The notes under the pieces were generated by a model. It had not been told where the DNA came from. It ran no database searches and saw only the letters and a program-made list of their open reading frames with translations. Of a stretch of DNA of 40,103 nucleotides, positions 8,048-15,903 are shown in pieces (position 1 is the first letter of the stretch; every line of letters starts with the position of its first letter). A program made the position numbers and the translations under genes. Origin of the DNA: an uncultured Bacteroidota bacterium (GTDB lineage: Bacteria; Bacteroidota; Bacteroidia; Chitinophagales; Saprospiraceae); contig CALMSX010000055.1 in assembly GCA_937872515.1 (NCBI GenBank), forward strand, positions 1 to 40,103, written 5' to 3'.

Positions 8048-8553
8048 TGGTGGTGACCACCCGGACCGTGTACGTGGCCGTGGTCGAGTTCAGATTCAGT
8101 AGCGGGTCTTACACTTATAATCTCTCCGCTAAAATGTAAAGATTTGCCGGCCATCGGATGGTTGAAATCAACCATTACCGTATTGAGTTTTACCTCTGCC
8201 AATATGCCTCTGTAGCGGTGGCCGTCTTCGTCCGTCATGTGGATGGGCGCTCCTGCTACCAGGTAGTCGCGGTCTACATTGCCATTTTCGTCGGCAAAAT
8301 TTTCGATGGGTACTTCAACGATGGCCTCTGCATCGGTGGCTCCATAAGCTTCTTCAGGGCTTAACAAAAAACTATATGTATCTCCTGCCAATTTACCATT
8401 GAGGTTGGCTTCAAAGCCTGAAATCATTTGGCCATTGCCAAAGATAAAGGTAAGTGGCTCTTGACCAAAGGTTTCTTCGATTAGCTCTCCTTCTGCTGAT
8501 CCTTCCCTTAGGCTGTAGTGAAGGGAAACCACCATGTTTTGTTGAATGTTCAT
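8044..8553 (-). CDS. slyD: SlyD-type FKBP peptidyl-prolyl isomerase
   Basis: 169 residues from the ATG at 8553. An upstream in-frame ATG at 8610 would add 19 residues and overlap the HAD gene, and the family starts at the position chosen. The FKBP core (MVVSLHYSL, FIFGNGQMISGFEANLNG) is interrupted by an insert-in-flap region (EEAYGATDAEAIVEVPIENF) as in SlyD. It ends in a His-rich tail, HGHVHGPGGHHH. SlyD proteins catalyse proline isomerisation, act as chaperones in the cytoplasm, and use the tail to bind Ni or Zn. The gene is the second of a leftward pair with the HAD gene 46 bp upstream and may share its promoter. Confidence 0.9.
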   Translation of the reverse strand: MNIQQNMVVSLHYSLREGSAEGELIEETFGQEPLTFIFGNGQMISGFEANLNGKLAGDTYSFLLSPEEAYGATDAEAIVEVPIENFADENGNVDRDYLVAGAPIHMTDEDGHRYRGILAEVKLNTVMVDFNHPMAGKSLHFSGEIISVRPATESELDHGHVHGPGGHHH

Positions 8554-8599
8554 TGGTTTTATTTGTCGTAAAGGTAGTGTTTTTGGGGCTTTTGGGCCG

Positions 8600-9214
8600 T
8601 CATTGAGCAAGAATAATGTTCAATTCTGTCTCCATTTGTGCGGGCGATGCAAAGTGAATGGTCTGTAAACCAAGCCGTTGTGCTGCCTCAATGTTGCGGT
8701 GATTATCGTCAATAAATAGGGTGCTTGCCGGTTCGAGTCCATAGCGGTCGCAGATGGCACGATAGATGCGCACATCGGGTTTTTTCATGTTTTCTTTTCC
8801 CGATACCAGGATGCCATCAAACCACGATAAAAACGCAAATCGTTCTTCTGCCTTCGGCCATGTTTCGGCCGACCAGTTGGTCAGTGCGTAAAGGCCGTGC
8901 TGTTTCTTTTCTTTTAAACCCTGCAATATATCTACCGTTCCGTGAATGGGTCCTCCCAACATTTCTGTCCACCTGCCATAAAAGGCCAGGATTTCTGACT
9001 TATAATGGGGAAACTGATCCAAGAGCAGACTTTCTGCTTCCCGGATGGGTCTGCCCCCATCTTGCTCCTCATTCCACTCAGAGGTACACACATGGGCCAG
9101 AAAGTATTCCATCGCCTCGCGGCTCTGAAATATTTGTTGATACAAATACCGAGGATTCCAGTCAATCAGCACCGCTCCAAGATCAAAAATGATGTTTTGT
9201 ATTTTCGCCGTCAT
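8600..9214 (-). CDS. HAD-superfamily phosphatase, subfamily IA (YihX-like)
   Basis: 204 residues from the ATG at 9214; a GTG two codons earlier is also in frame. HAD motif I is IIFDLGAVLIDW with nucleophile Asp11; the usual second Asp is Gly here, as in YihX-like members. Motif II is ALTNWS, motif III the Lys in KENMKKPD, and motif IV LFIDDNHRN. The helical cap lies between motifs I and II. Such enzymes dephosphorylate sugar phosphates or nucleotides in the cytoplasm; the substrate cannot be inferred. A perfect -7 sequence, TAATTTTG, lies on the minus strand at 9227-9220, very close to the start, hinting at a very short leader. Confidence 0.85.
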   Translation of the reverse strand: MTAKIQNIIFDLGAVLIDWNPRYLYQQIFQSREAMEYFLAHVCTSEWNEEQDGGRPIREAESLLLDQFPHYKSEILAFYGRWTEMLGGPIHGTVDILQGLKEKKQHGLYALTNWSAETWPKAEERFAFLSWFDGILVSGKENMKKPDVRIYRAICDRYGLEPASTLFIDDNHRNIEAAQRLGLQTIHFASPAQMETELNIILAQ

Positions 9215-9355
9215 GGCCACAAAATTAATGCTTGTATCATTACCGAGGTTGCACCAAATATTATTTGTTGTATGCCGTGTCTGTTTTTGAAAATCCCAAT
9301 TTTATTTGGGTCTTTGCAGCACGTCCGTATTCTTCTACACTTCGGCTGATTTTAA

Positions 9356-9363
9356 TACCTTTG
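9356..9363 (+). promoter_or_regulatory. Bacteroidota -7 promoter element for the TMTC-like gene
   Basis: TACCTTTG is an exact TAnnTTTG match 30 bp upstream of the ATG at 9394. The -33 position shows TTC rather than TTG, so only the -7 box is convincing. Confidence 0.45.
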
Positions 9364-9393
9364 TTGTTTCAAACAGGATAAAATCATACCACG

Positions 9394-11343
9394 ATGTCGA
9401 AAAAAAAGATCAAACAGGAGCCGGTAGCTCCGGTATCGCAGGCTGCGGTTGTTAATTCTTCTTTTTGGTCATATATCCGGTGGATACTGCCCGCTCTGGG
9501 CTTTCTGCTCTATGCCAACACCCTGGGTCATGATTACACCCAGGACGACGCCATCGTGATCTATGACAATATGTACACCACCCAGGGCCTGGCCGGTATT
9601 CCGGGTCTGCTTTCCAAAGACACCTTCCACGGTTTCTTTAAAGAAGAAGGCAAGGCAAAGCTGGTTTCCGGGGGCCGTTATCGCCCTTTGACCCCGGTTA
9701 TGTTTGCCATCGAATATCAGTTGTTTGGAAAAAATCCGTTTATAGGCCACCTCATCAATGCCCTTCTGTATGGCTTGCTTGGTTGGCTGGTCTTCCTCTT
9801 GCTTAGCGAAATTTTTACCTTTCGCACCGATTTTAAAACCCATTTTCAATTTGTAGCCTTAGCCGCTGCCGTTTTGTTTTTGGTGCACCCCATCCACACC
9901 GAAGCGGTGGCCAATATCAAAGGTCGCGATGAAATTGTGAGCATGCTTGGTGCCATTGGTGCCACCCTGCTAGTCTTAAAAGAGGCCGCCAATAAAGGTA
10001 AGTATGCTCTCTGGGCTTTTTTGGTGTTTTTTCTGGCCCTGATGTCAAAAGAAAATGCCATTACTTTTTTAGCCGTACTGCCGCTGATCCTGGTTTATTT
10101 TTACAATACCCGCTGGGGCAAGGCCTTACAACTTACGCTGCCTTTGTTTGGAGGTGCCCTGCTGTTTATCCTCATCCGTACCGCCGTGTTGGGCTTTGAT
10201 CTGGGTGGCACACCCATGGAGCTGATGAACAACCCCTTCCTCAAACTCAATGGTGAGGTTTATGTGCCTTTTACCGCGGGCGAAAAAATGGCCACCATAA
10301 TTTATACCCTTGGCAAATACCTGTTGTTGCTGGTTTTTCCACACCCTCTTACACACGACTACTACCCCAGACACATCGACATCATGCATTTCAGTGATGG
10401 TCCAGTAGTCATCAGTCTTATTAGTTACCTCGTACTGATCGGCCTGGCGGTGTATGGTTACAAAAAAGATCGGGTCTTGAGTTTTAGCATCTTGTATTTT
10501 TTAATCACGATTAGCATCGTTTCCAACATTGTTTTCCCCATCGGAACCAATATGAGCGAGCGCTTTTTGTTTATGCCTTCGCTTGGCTTCTGCTTGCTCG
10601 TGCCCTATCTCATTTATAAATTGTCAGGCAGTGGCAAGACGGCTATGATGGTCGTTGGACTTATTTCACTGGCCTTTGCTGCCAAAACATTTACCAGAAA
10701 CCAGGTGTGGGTCAATGACTTTACCTTGTTTACCACCGATGTAAAAACATCAAAAAACAGTGCCAAGGTGTTGAACGCCGCCGGTGGTGCCTTACAAACA
10801 GAGGCCCCCAAAGAAAAAGATGTCAACAAAAAAAATCAAATGTTGCAGCAGGCAGTAACCTACCTCAATGAAGCCATTAAAATCCACCCCACCTATAAAA
10901 ATGCCTACCTGCTATTGGGCAATAGTTACTACTTCCTCAATGATTTTGATAAGAGCATTGCTGCTTATAAAAAATCACTGGCCCTGGATCCTGATTTTAA
11001 AGATGCCACCAACAACCTGGCGGTGGTTTACCGCGATGCCGGTAGAAATGCCGGTGAAAAACAAAACAACATTGGCTTGGCCGAAACCCTGTTGCTGCAG
11101 TCCTATCAGCTCAACCCCAATGATGCGGAAACCAACCGCCTCCTGGGCATTGCCTATGGCATAAGTGGCAGACACAGCCTGGCCATTCCTTATTTTGAAA
11201 GGGTGACAAAGCTGGATCCAAAAAATGCAGCGGCTTACCAAAACCTGAGCAGTGCCTACAAGTACCTGGGTGATGAAGCCAATGCCGCCAAATACCGAAA
11301 CATTGCCGTGTCTTTAGATCCCAACATAGGCCAGGCAAAATAA
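9394..11343 (+). CDS. TMTC-like membrane glycosyltransferase with C-terminal TPR repeats
   Basis: 649 residues. A short basic cytoplasmic N-terminus precedes about ten membrane helices spread over residues 28-440. The first periplasmic loop carries the Asp-Asp pair (YTQDDAIV, 51-52) typical of GT-C glycosyltransferases. The motif HPIHTEAVANIKGRDE (about 166-181) is the signature of the TMTC/DUF1736 O-mannosyltransferase group. Residues from about 485 to the end form at least four TPR-type repeats (for example AYLLLGNSYYFLNDFDKSI). Eukaryotic TMTC proteins transfer mannose to secretory proteins from a lipid-linked donor; a similar role on exported proteins is plausible here but inferred. The next gene follows within 10-36 bp and is probably cotranscribed. 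Confidence 0.82.
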   Translation: MSKKKIKQEPVAPVSQAAVVNSSFWSYIRWILPALGFLLYANTLGHDYTQDDAIVIYDNMYTTQGLAGIPGLLSKDTFHGFFKEEGKAKLVSGGRYRPLTPVMFAIEYQLFGKNPFIGHLINALLYGLLGWLVFLLLSEIFTFRTDFKTHFQFVALAAAVLFLVHPIHTEAVANIKGRDEIVSMLGAIGATLLVLKEAANKGKYALWAFLVFFLALMSKENAITFLAVLPLILVYFYNTRWGKALQLTLPLFGGALLFILIRTAVLGFDLGGTPMELMNNPFLKLNGEVYVPFTAGEKMATIIYTLGKYLLLLVFPHPLTHDYYPRHIDIMHFSDGPVVISLISYLVLIGLAVYGYKKDRVLSFSILYFLITISIVSNIVFPIGTNMSERFLFMPSLGFCLLVPYLIYKLSGSGKTAMMVVGLISLAFAAKTFTRNQVWVNDFTLFTTDVKTSKNSAKVLNAAGGALQTEAPKEKDVNKKNQMLQQAVTYLNEAIKIHPTYKNAYLLLGNSYYFLNDFDKSIAAYKKSLALDPDFKDATNNLAVVYRDAGRNAGEKQNNIGLAETLLLQSYQLNPNDAETNRLLGIAYGISGRHSLAIPYFERVTKLDPKNAAAYQNLSSAYKYLGDEANAAKYRNIAVSLDPNIGQAK

Positions 11344-11378
11344 ATCGTTTTATGCCTTCGTTATTCCACAAAACCGAT

Positions 11379-14300
11379 ATGCTCCAAAAGCCGAGCCCGC
11401 TTTGGGTGTTGCTGCTTTGCATTTGCTGCCTGGGGCCCCTCAAGGCACAAATCAAAGATAAACGCACTGTGTTTTTAGACAGTGTGATGCAGTCTATGAG
11501 CCTTGATCAAAAGCTCGGTCAGCTTTTTATGATCAGGGCCTTTTCCAGAAAGGATCAAATCGAAGACAAACGCATTTTAGAAATCATCCGCAAATACCAT
11601 ATAGGCGGTATTTGTTTTTTTCAGGGCAGCCCTAAACGACAAAAGGAATTAACGTTTATGTTTCAAGACAGCTCCTTCACCCCGCTGTTGATCGGCATTG
11701 ATGGTGAATGGGGCCTCGGCATGCGATTTCCGCAAAGCATTATGAAATTTCCGCGGCAACTAACTTTGGGGGCCATAGAAAATGATGAACTCATTTATCA
11801 AATGGGCCGCGAAATTGCTGATCAGTGCCGACAGATGGGCATTCACATGACCTTTGCCCCTGTCATCGACCTCAACAACAATTTCAGAAATCCTGTCATC
11901 AACGAGCGAGCCTTTGGTGAAGACGTAGACCTTGTATCTGCCAAAGCCACTGCCTATATGCGTGGTCTGCAGGATGGCGGCCTTATTGCTACGGCCAAAC
12001 ACTTTCCCGGTCATGGCGATGTAGAGGCCGATTCACATAAGGAACTTCCGGTGGTTCCCCACTCGTGGCTGCATTTGCACAACTGTGAACTAACTCCTTT
12101 TAAAAACCTGATCCGCGAAGGAATCTCGTCGATTATGGTGGGCCACCTCTCTGTACCTGCCCTTGACAACAGGCCTTTCCGGGCCGCCACCACGTCGTAC
12201 AACATTGTAACCGGTCTGCTGCGCGAGGAGCTCTGTTATGAAGGCCTTATTGTTTCTGACGCCATGGACATGAAGGGTGTGGCCTCTCATTTTGATGCCG
12301 GTATTGCCGAAGCTGAAGCCTTTGCTGCGGGCATCGATTTATTGCTCTTGCCAAAAGACCTGGAAGCTTCTTTGCTGGCCATGAAACGATACATCTCCAA
12401 TGGCAATATTTCCCTTGAACGGGTAGATGAAAGCGTGCGTCGCATCCTGAGTGTAAAGTACGATGCCGGGTTGTTTGCTAAGTCCCGCCAGCCATCTGCT
12501 GCAGAACCGTTGCTCAACACTCCCAAGGCACGGGCCATTAAAAACAAGATGATTGCATCCGCGATTACCTTGGTTAGAGACGATGAAAAACTATTACCCC
12601 TGTCTGCTGTATCAAACCAGAAAAGAATGAGTCTTTCTATTGGCGCCGGCGATGTTACCTCTTTTCAACACCGACTTGACGACTTTGCCAAATTTTCTCA
12701 TTTCCAAATTTCTGCATCCCTGCCCACCAAACAAAAGTTGCGGGTCTTTACCAGTGCTACTCAGTTTGACCTGGTGGTGGTGGGCATTCACGGCATGAGC
12801 CGACAGACCAAGCGGAGCTTCGGCATTACCGCCGACATGGTTTCTTTTTTGCGCGATCTGTCCAATACTACGCGTGTGGTTGTCTGTGTGTTTGGCAGTC
12901 CGTATGCCCTGCGCTTTTTTGATGACCTGCCTTGTGCCGTAGTGGCCTATGAAGACGATGCTTCTTTTCAAGACATCACCGCTCAAATGTTGTTTGGCGT
13001 CAGTCCTTTTGTAGGCCGGCTTCCGGTTGGTGCGTCCAGTCGTTATCCGGCAGGATCTGGCCTTTCTCTGGCGTCAACCGGTATCCTCGGTTATGATATT
13101 CCGGAAAGTTGTGGCCTCAATAGCCGCAAACTCTTGGCCATCGACAGCCTTGCCAAACAAATTGTGAATACCGGTGTAGCGCCTGGTTGTGAAATTTTAG
13201 TTGCCAAAAACAATCGCATCGTTTACCACAAAAGTTTTGGCATTTACTCCAAAGAGATCAACCTCCCTCTTAAAAAGGGTGCCGTTTTTGATGTGGCATC
13301 GATGACCAAAATCCTGGCGGGCACGCTGGGCATTATGAAACTTTACGACGAAAAAAAGGTGAGCCTCGAAGGCACGCTGGGTCGCTATATTCCTGAAACA
13401 GCGGGCACCAACAAGGAGCCATTGCGACTCGACAAAGTACTGACCCACGAAGCCCGTCTGCAGCCGTCATTGGTGTTTTATAAAAAAACGATGGTCCGGG
13501 ATGCAGGAGGCCGGAAGGTGCCTTCTTCTTTGATCTATGCCAAACAACGTGTACCCGGCTTTACTACCGCCGTGGCACCCTATATGTTTTTGAGAGACGA
13601 TTATAAAGATACCATTTGGAACGACATCCTTTCTTCTTCTCTAAGAGGCTCTGCCGGATACAGATACAGCGACCTCGGTTTTTATTTTGTTAAAAAAATT
13701 GTTGAAAACCAATCCGGCCTTACATTGGATAAATACCTGGAGACCAAAATTTATGATTCTCTCGGCTTACATCGCACTCTTTTTAATCCGCTGGAAAAAA
13801 TACCCATTGAAGATATTGTGCCCACCGAAAAAGACGATTATTGGAGAAATCAAATTGTGAGAGGAACGGTTCACGACATGGGAGCGGCCATGATGGGGGG
13901 AGTGAGTGGCCATGCAGGCCTTTTCACAACGGCCTATGAGACGGCGGTGGTGATGCAGATGTTGCTCAATGGCGGCAGTTATGGGGGTAAGTCTTTTCTA
14001 AGCCCGGCAACCGTTGATTTGTTTACCCGCAGGTACAACAAAAGTAGTCGGCGTGGCCTTGGCTTTGACATGAAAGAACTCAGCCCTGATCGCACAAAAA
14101 GCATGGGAGATCTGGCTTCTGACCGCACCTTTGGTCACACCGGCTTTACCGGCACCTGCGTATGGGCCGACCCTGAAAATAATCTCGTTTACGTATTTTT
14201 ATCCAACAGAACCTATCCCAATTCTGAGCGCAATCTTTTGAACCGGTACAAATACCGGGAAAAAATCCAAGACCTTATTTACAAGGCCTTTGAAAAATAA
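11379..14300 (+). CDS. Exported GH3 beta-N-acetylhexosaminidase fused to a serine beta-lactamase-like domain
   Basis: 973 residues from the ATG at 11379, which gives a compact signal peptide (MLQKPSPLWVLLLC, ending near KAQ); the in-frame ATG at 11352 adds nine residues. The first half is a NagZ-type GH3 domain with KHFPGHGDVEADSH (active-site His/Asp loop) and the nucleophile region VSDAMDMKG. The second half is a class C/esterase-like beta-lactamase domain with SMTK (Ser near residue 641), YSD as the tyrosine motif, and HTGFTGT in place of KTG. This two-domain architecture is known in Bacteroidota. Proposed role: trimming GlcNAc-anhydroMurNAc peptidoglycan fragments, with the second domain acting as an amidase, esterase or DD-peptidase. 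It works in the periplasm and sits downstream of the TMTC-like gene. Confidence 0.9.
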   Translation: MLQKPSPLWVLLLCICCLGPLKAQIKDKRTVFLDSVMQSMSLDQKLGQLFMIRAFSRKDQIEDKRILEIIRKYHIGGICFFQGSPKRQKELTFMFQDSSFTPLLIGIDGEWGLGMRFPQSIMKFPRQLTLGAIENDELIYQMGREIADQCRQMGIHMTFAPVIDLNNNFRNPVINERAFGEDVDLVSAKATAYMRGLQDGGLIATAKHFPGHGDVEADSHKELPVVPHSWLHLHNCELTPFKNLIREGISSIMVGHLSVPALDNRPFRAATTSYNIVTGLLREELCYEGLIVSDAMDMKGVASHFDAGIAEAEAFAAGIDLLLLPKDLEASLLAMKRYISNGNISLERVDESVRRILSVKYDAGLFAKSRQPSAAEPLLNTPKARAIKNKMIASAITLVRDDEKLLPLSAVSNQKRMSLSIGAGDVTSFQHRLDDFAKFSHFQISASLPTKQKLRVFTSATQFDLVVVGIHGMSRQTKRSFGITADMVSFLRDLSNTTRVVVCVFGSPYALRFFDDLPCAVVAYEDDASFQDITAQMLFGVSPFVGRLPVGASSRYPAGSGLSLASTGILGYDIPESCGLNSRKLLAIDSLAKQIVNTGVAPGCEILVAKNNRIVYHKSFGIYSKEINLPLKKGAVFDVASMTKILAGTLGIMKLYDEKKVSLEGTLGRYIPETAGTNKEPLRLDKVLTHEARLQPSLVFYKKTMVRDAGGRKVPSSLIYAKQRVPGFTTAVAPYMFLRDDYKDTIWNDILSSSLRGSAGYRYSDLGFYFVKKIVENQSGLTLDKYLETKIYDSLGLHRTLFNPLEKIPIEDIVPTEKDDYWRNQIVRGTVHDMGAAMMGGVSGHAGLFTTAYETAVVMQMLLNGGSYGGKSFLSPATVDLFTRRYNKSSRRGLGFDMKELSPDRTKSMGDLASDRTFGHTGFTGTCVWADPENNLVYVFLSNRTYPNSERNLLNRYKYREKIQDLIYKAFEK

Positions 14301-14333
14301 GAGGCGCTCGTTTTTTTATTTTTTTAATATAAA

Positions 14334-15692
14334 TCAGGAAGCCACTACCTGTTCTGCCGCTTCTTCTCCACTCACAATAGCGCCTTCCATAAAGCCCTGC
14401 CAGTCTGCCAGGTGCTCTCCGGCAAAATAACATTTTTGGTGGGGCCGGGCCAGGGTCAGGCGCGTTGTCAGCCATTGGTTCTTTCCATAAAAGGCATAAG
14501 CGCCCCGGGTATAGGCATCGCTTCCCCAGTAATACACGAGGTCTTCTTTTAGGTAGGCGGATACATCGCCAAAGGCCGGCCGGAGGGCATCGAGGATGAT
14601 TTTTTTGCGCTCTGATCTGTCAATGGATGCCAGTGCTTCTGCCTTGTCGCCGGTGGCATAACACATAAGAACGCCACCCTCTGTTTTTTGATCTTTGGTG
14701 CCGTGGTAAAAATAATGGGCCGGTGTATCGGTGATCATATCAAAGTCTTCGCGTTCCCAAAACTTTTGTGAAAACACCATTGGATACTTTCCTATCCGCG
14801 CATATTGTAATGAATTAGCGGCTTCAAGCAGGTCGTTGGGCAGGCCCGGCTTCCAGTTGATGCGCAACAGCGACCACACGGGTGCTGTGCAGATCAGGCG
14901 ATCTGCCTCCAGTTGTTTGCCGTTGCTACAATACACCACCACTCCTTCCTTTTGCTCAATGGTATCTACGGCATGGCTGAGCAAGATGTTTTCTCTGCCC
15001 ACCACATCGGCCAGTTTTTCTGCAAGCTGAGAATTGCCCCCTTTTATTTTGAGGTCCATTTCATTGTTTTCACTGCTCTCTGCATATTCTGCAAAGGCGG
15101 CAAAAGCAGAAACGTGGCGGATGCTTTCTCCAAAGTCAGTAGAATCGAGCAGCTCTCTTATGGCCAGGTCGTTTTCGTCCATTTTTTGTTGTGACAAAAA
15201 TCGCCACCAATCCGTTTTATCCAGTTTTTCTTTTTCTTCTGACGATAGTCCTTCCCATATCTGGCTCTTTTGCTCCCAAAATTGTTGGCCCCCCTTACTC
15301 ATTGACCAGCTGCCTTTGAGGTAGTGGCTGCCGTGCAACAGCAGATCTGATTGAAAACTATTATTGCGAAGGGTCAGACCCATTTCGTTGCACAAATCTA
15401 TGACCCTGTCGTGTGAGATGCCCACCCACTCTGCACCGAGCTCTATTACGGCATCTGTTGCTGTTGATGGTTGGTGTGAAAACACCCTGCCCCCTATTCT
15501 GGATCTTGCTTCTAAGACGGTCACCGCCAAGCCCTGCTCGCGCAGCTTTTTGGCAGCTGCCAGTCCGGCAAAACCGGCCCCTATAACAATGACTGATTTT
15601 ATGGCCGTTGTCTTGCCGGGTCTCATGGCTTTGATGCCAGCGAGTGCCGGATAAATCAAGGCCGATTTTTTAAGGAAGTCTCTTCTTCGCAT
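14334..15692 (-). CDS. Tat-exported FAD-dependent amine oxidase
   Basis: 452 residues. The N-terminus MRRRDFLKKSALIYPALAG is a twin-arginine signal (RRDFLK), so the folded flavoprotein is probably exported. The FAD-binding fold begins VIVIGAGFAGLAAAKKL with a following ARSRIGGRV. The C-terminus carries the second flavin motif, CYFAGEHLADWQGFMEGA, with SGEEAAEQV after it. This is the flavin monoamine oxidase family, which oxidises amines such as polyamines, tryptamine or amino acids to imines with release of hydrogen peroxide; the substrate is not identifiable from sequence alone. It is convergent with the GH3 gene (33 bp apart) and separated from carB by a terminator, so it is probably monocistronic. 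Confidence 0.88.
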   Translation of the reverse strand: MRRRDFLKKSALIYPALAGIKAMRPGKTTAIKSVIVIGAGFAGLAAAKKLREQGLAVTVLEARSRIGGRVFSHQPSTATDAVIELGAEWVGISHDRVIDLCNEMGLTLRNNSFQSDLLLHGSHYLKGSWSMSKGGQQFWEQKSQIWEGLSSEEKEKLDKTDWWRFLSQQKMDENDLAIRELLDSTDFGESIRHVSAFAAFAEYAESSENNEMDLKIKGGNSQLAEKLADVVGRENILLSHAVDTIEQKEGVVVYCSNGKQLEADRLICTAPVWSLLRINWKPGLPNDLLEAANSLQYARIGKYPMVFSQKFWEREDFDMITDTPAHYFYHGTKDQKTEGGVLMCYATGDKAEALASIDRSERKKIILDALRPAFGDVSAYLKEDLVYYWGSDAYTRGAYAFYGKNQWLTTRLTLARPHQKCYFAGEHLADWQGFMEGAIVSGEEAAEQVVAS

Positions 15693-15835
15693 GATACCTT
15701 TCTCTGTTGTAAAATAAGATATCGTGAAAATACAAAGTCGGCCCAGATAAATACAATTTATTTTGTGAACGACGGTTTTTTCAGATTAAAGTGTGGCTGT
15801 TTACCACCCAACCGAAAATCCACTATAAACAAAAA

Positions 15836-15879
15836 CGCCTTTTTGCCATCCACATAATAATCCGGATTACAAAAAGGCG
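15836..15879 (-). terminator. Rho-independent terminator after carB
   Basis: A 10-bp perfect stem (CGCCTTTTTG / CAAAAAGGCG) encloses 24 nt that contain an inner 12-bp palindrome, TAATCCGGATTA (15858-15869). On the minus strand the structure is followed by TTTTTG. It lies 25 bp past the carB stop and 144 bp before the next leftward gene. Confidence 0.82.
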
Positions 15880-15903
15880 ACTTTGTTGTTTTGGCAACTT
15901 GTT

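Noticed and set aside
14301..14333. Terminator between the GH3 fusion and the amine oxidase
   Set aside because: The T-rich stretch is suggestive but the preceding stem (GAG/CTC) is only 3 bp.
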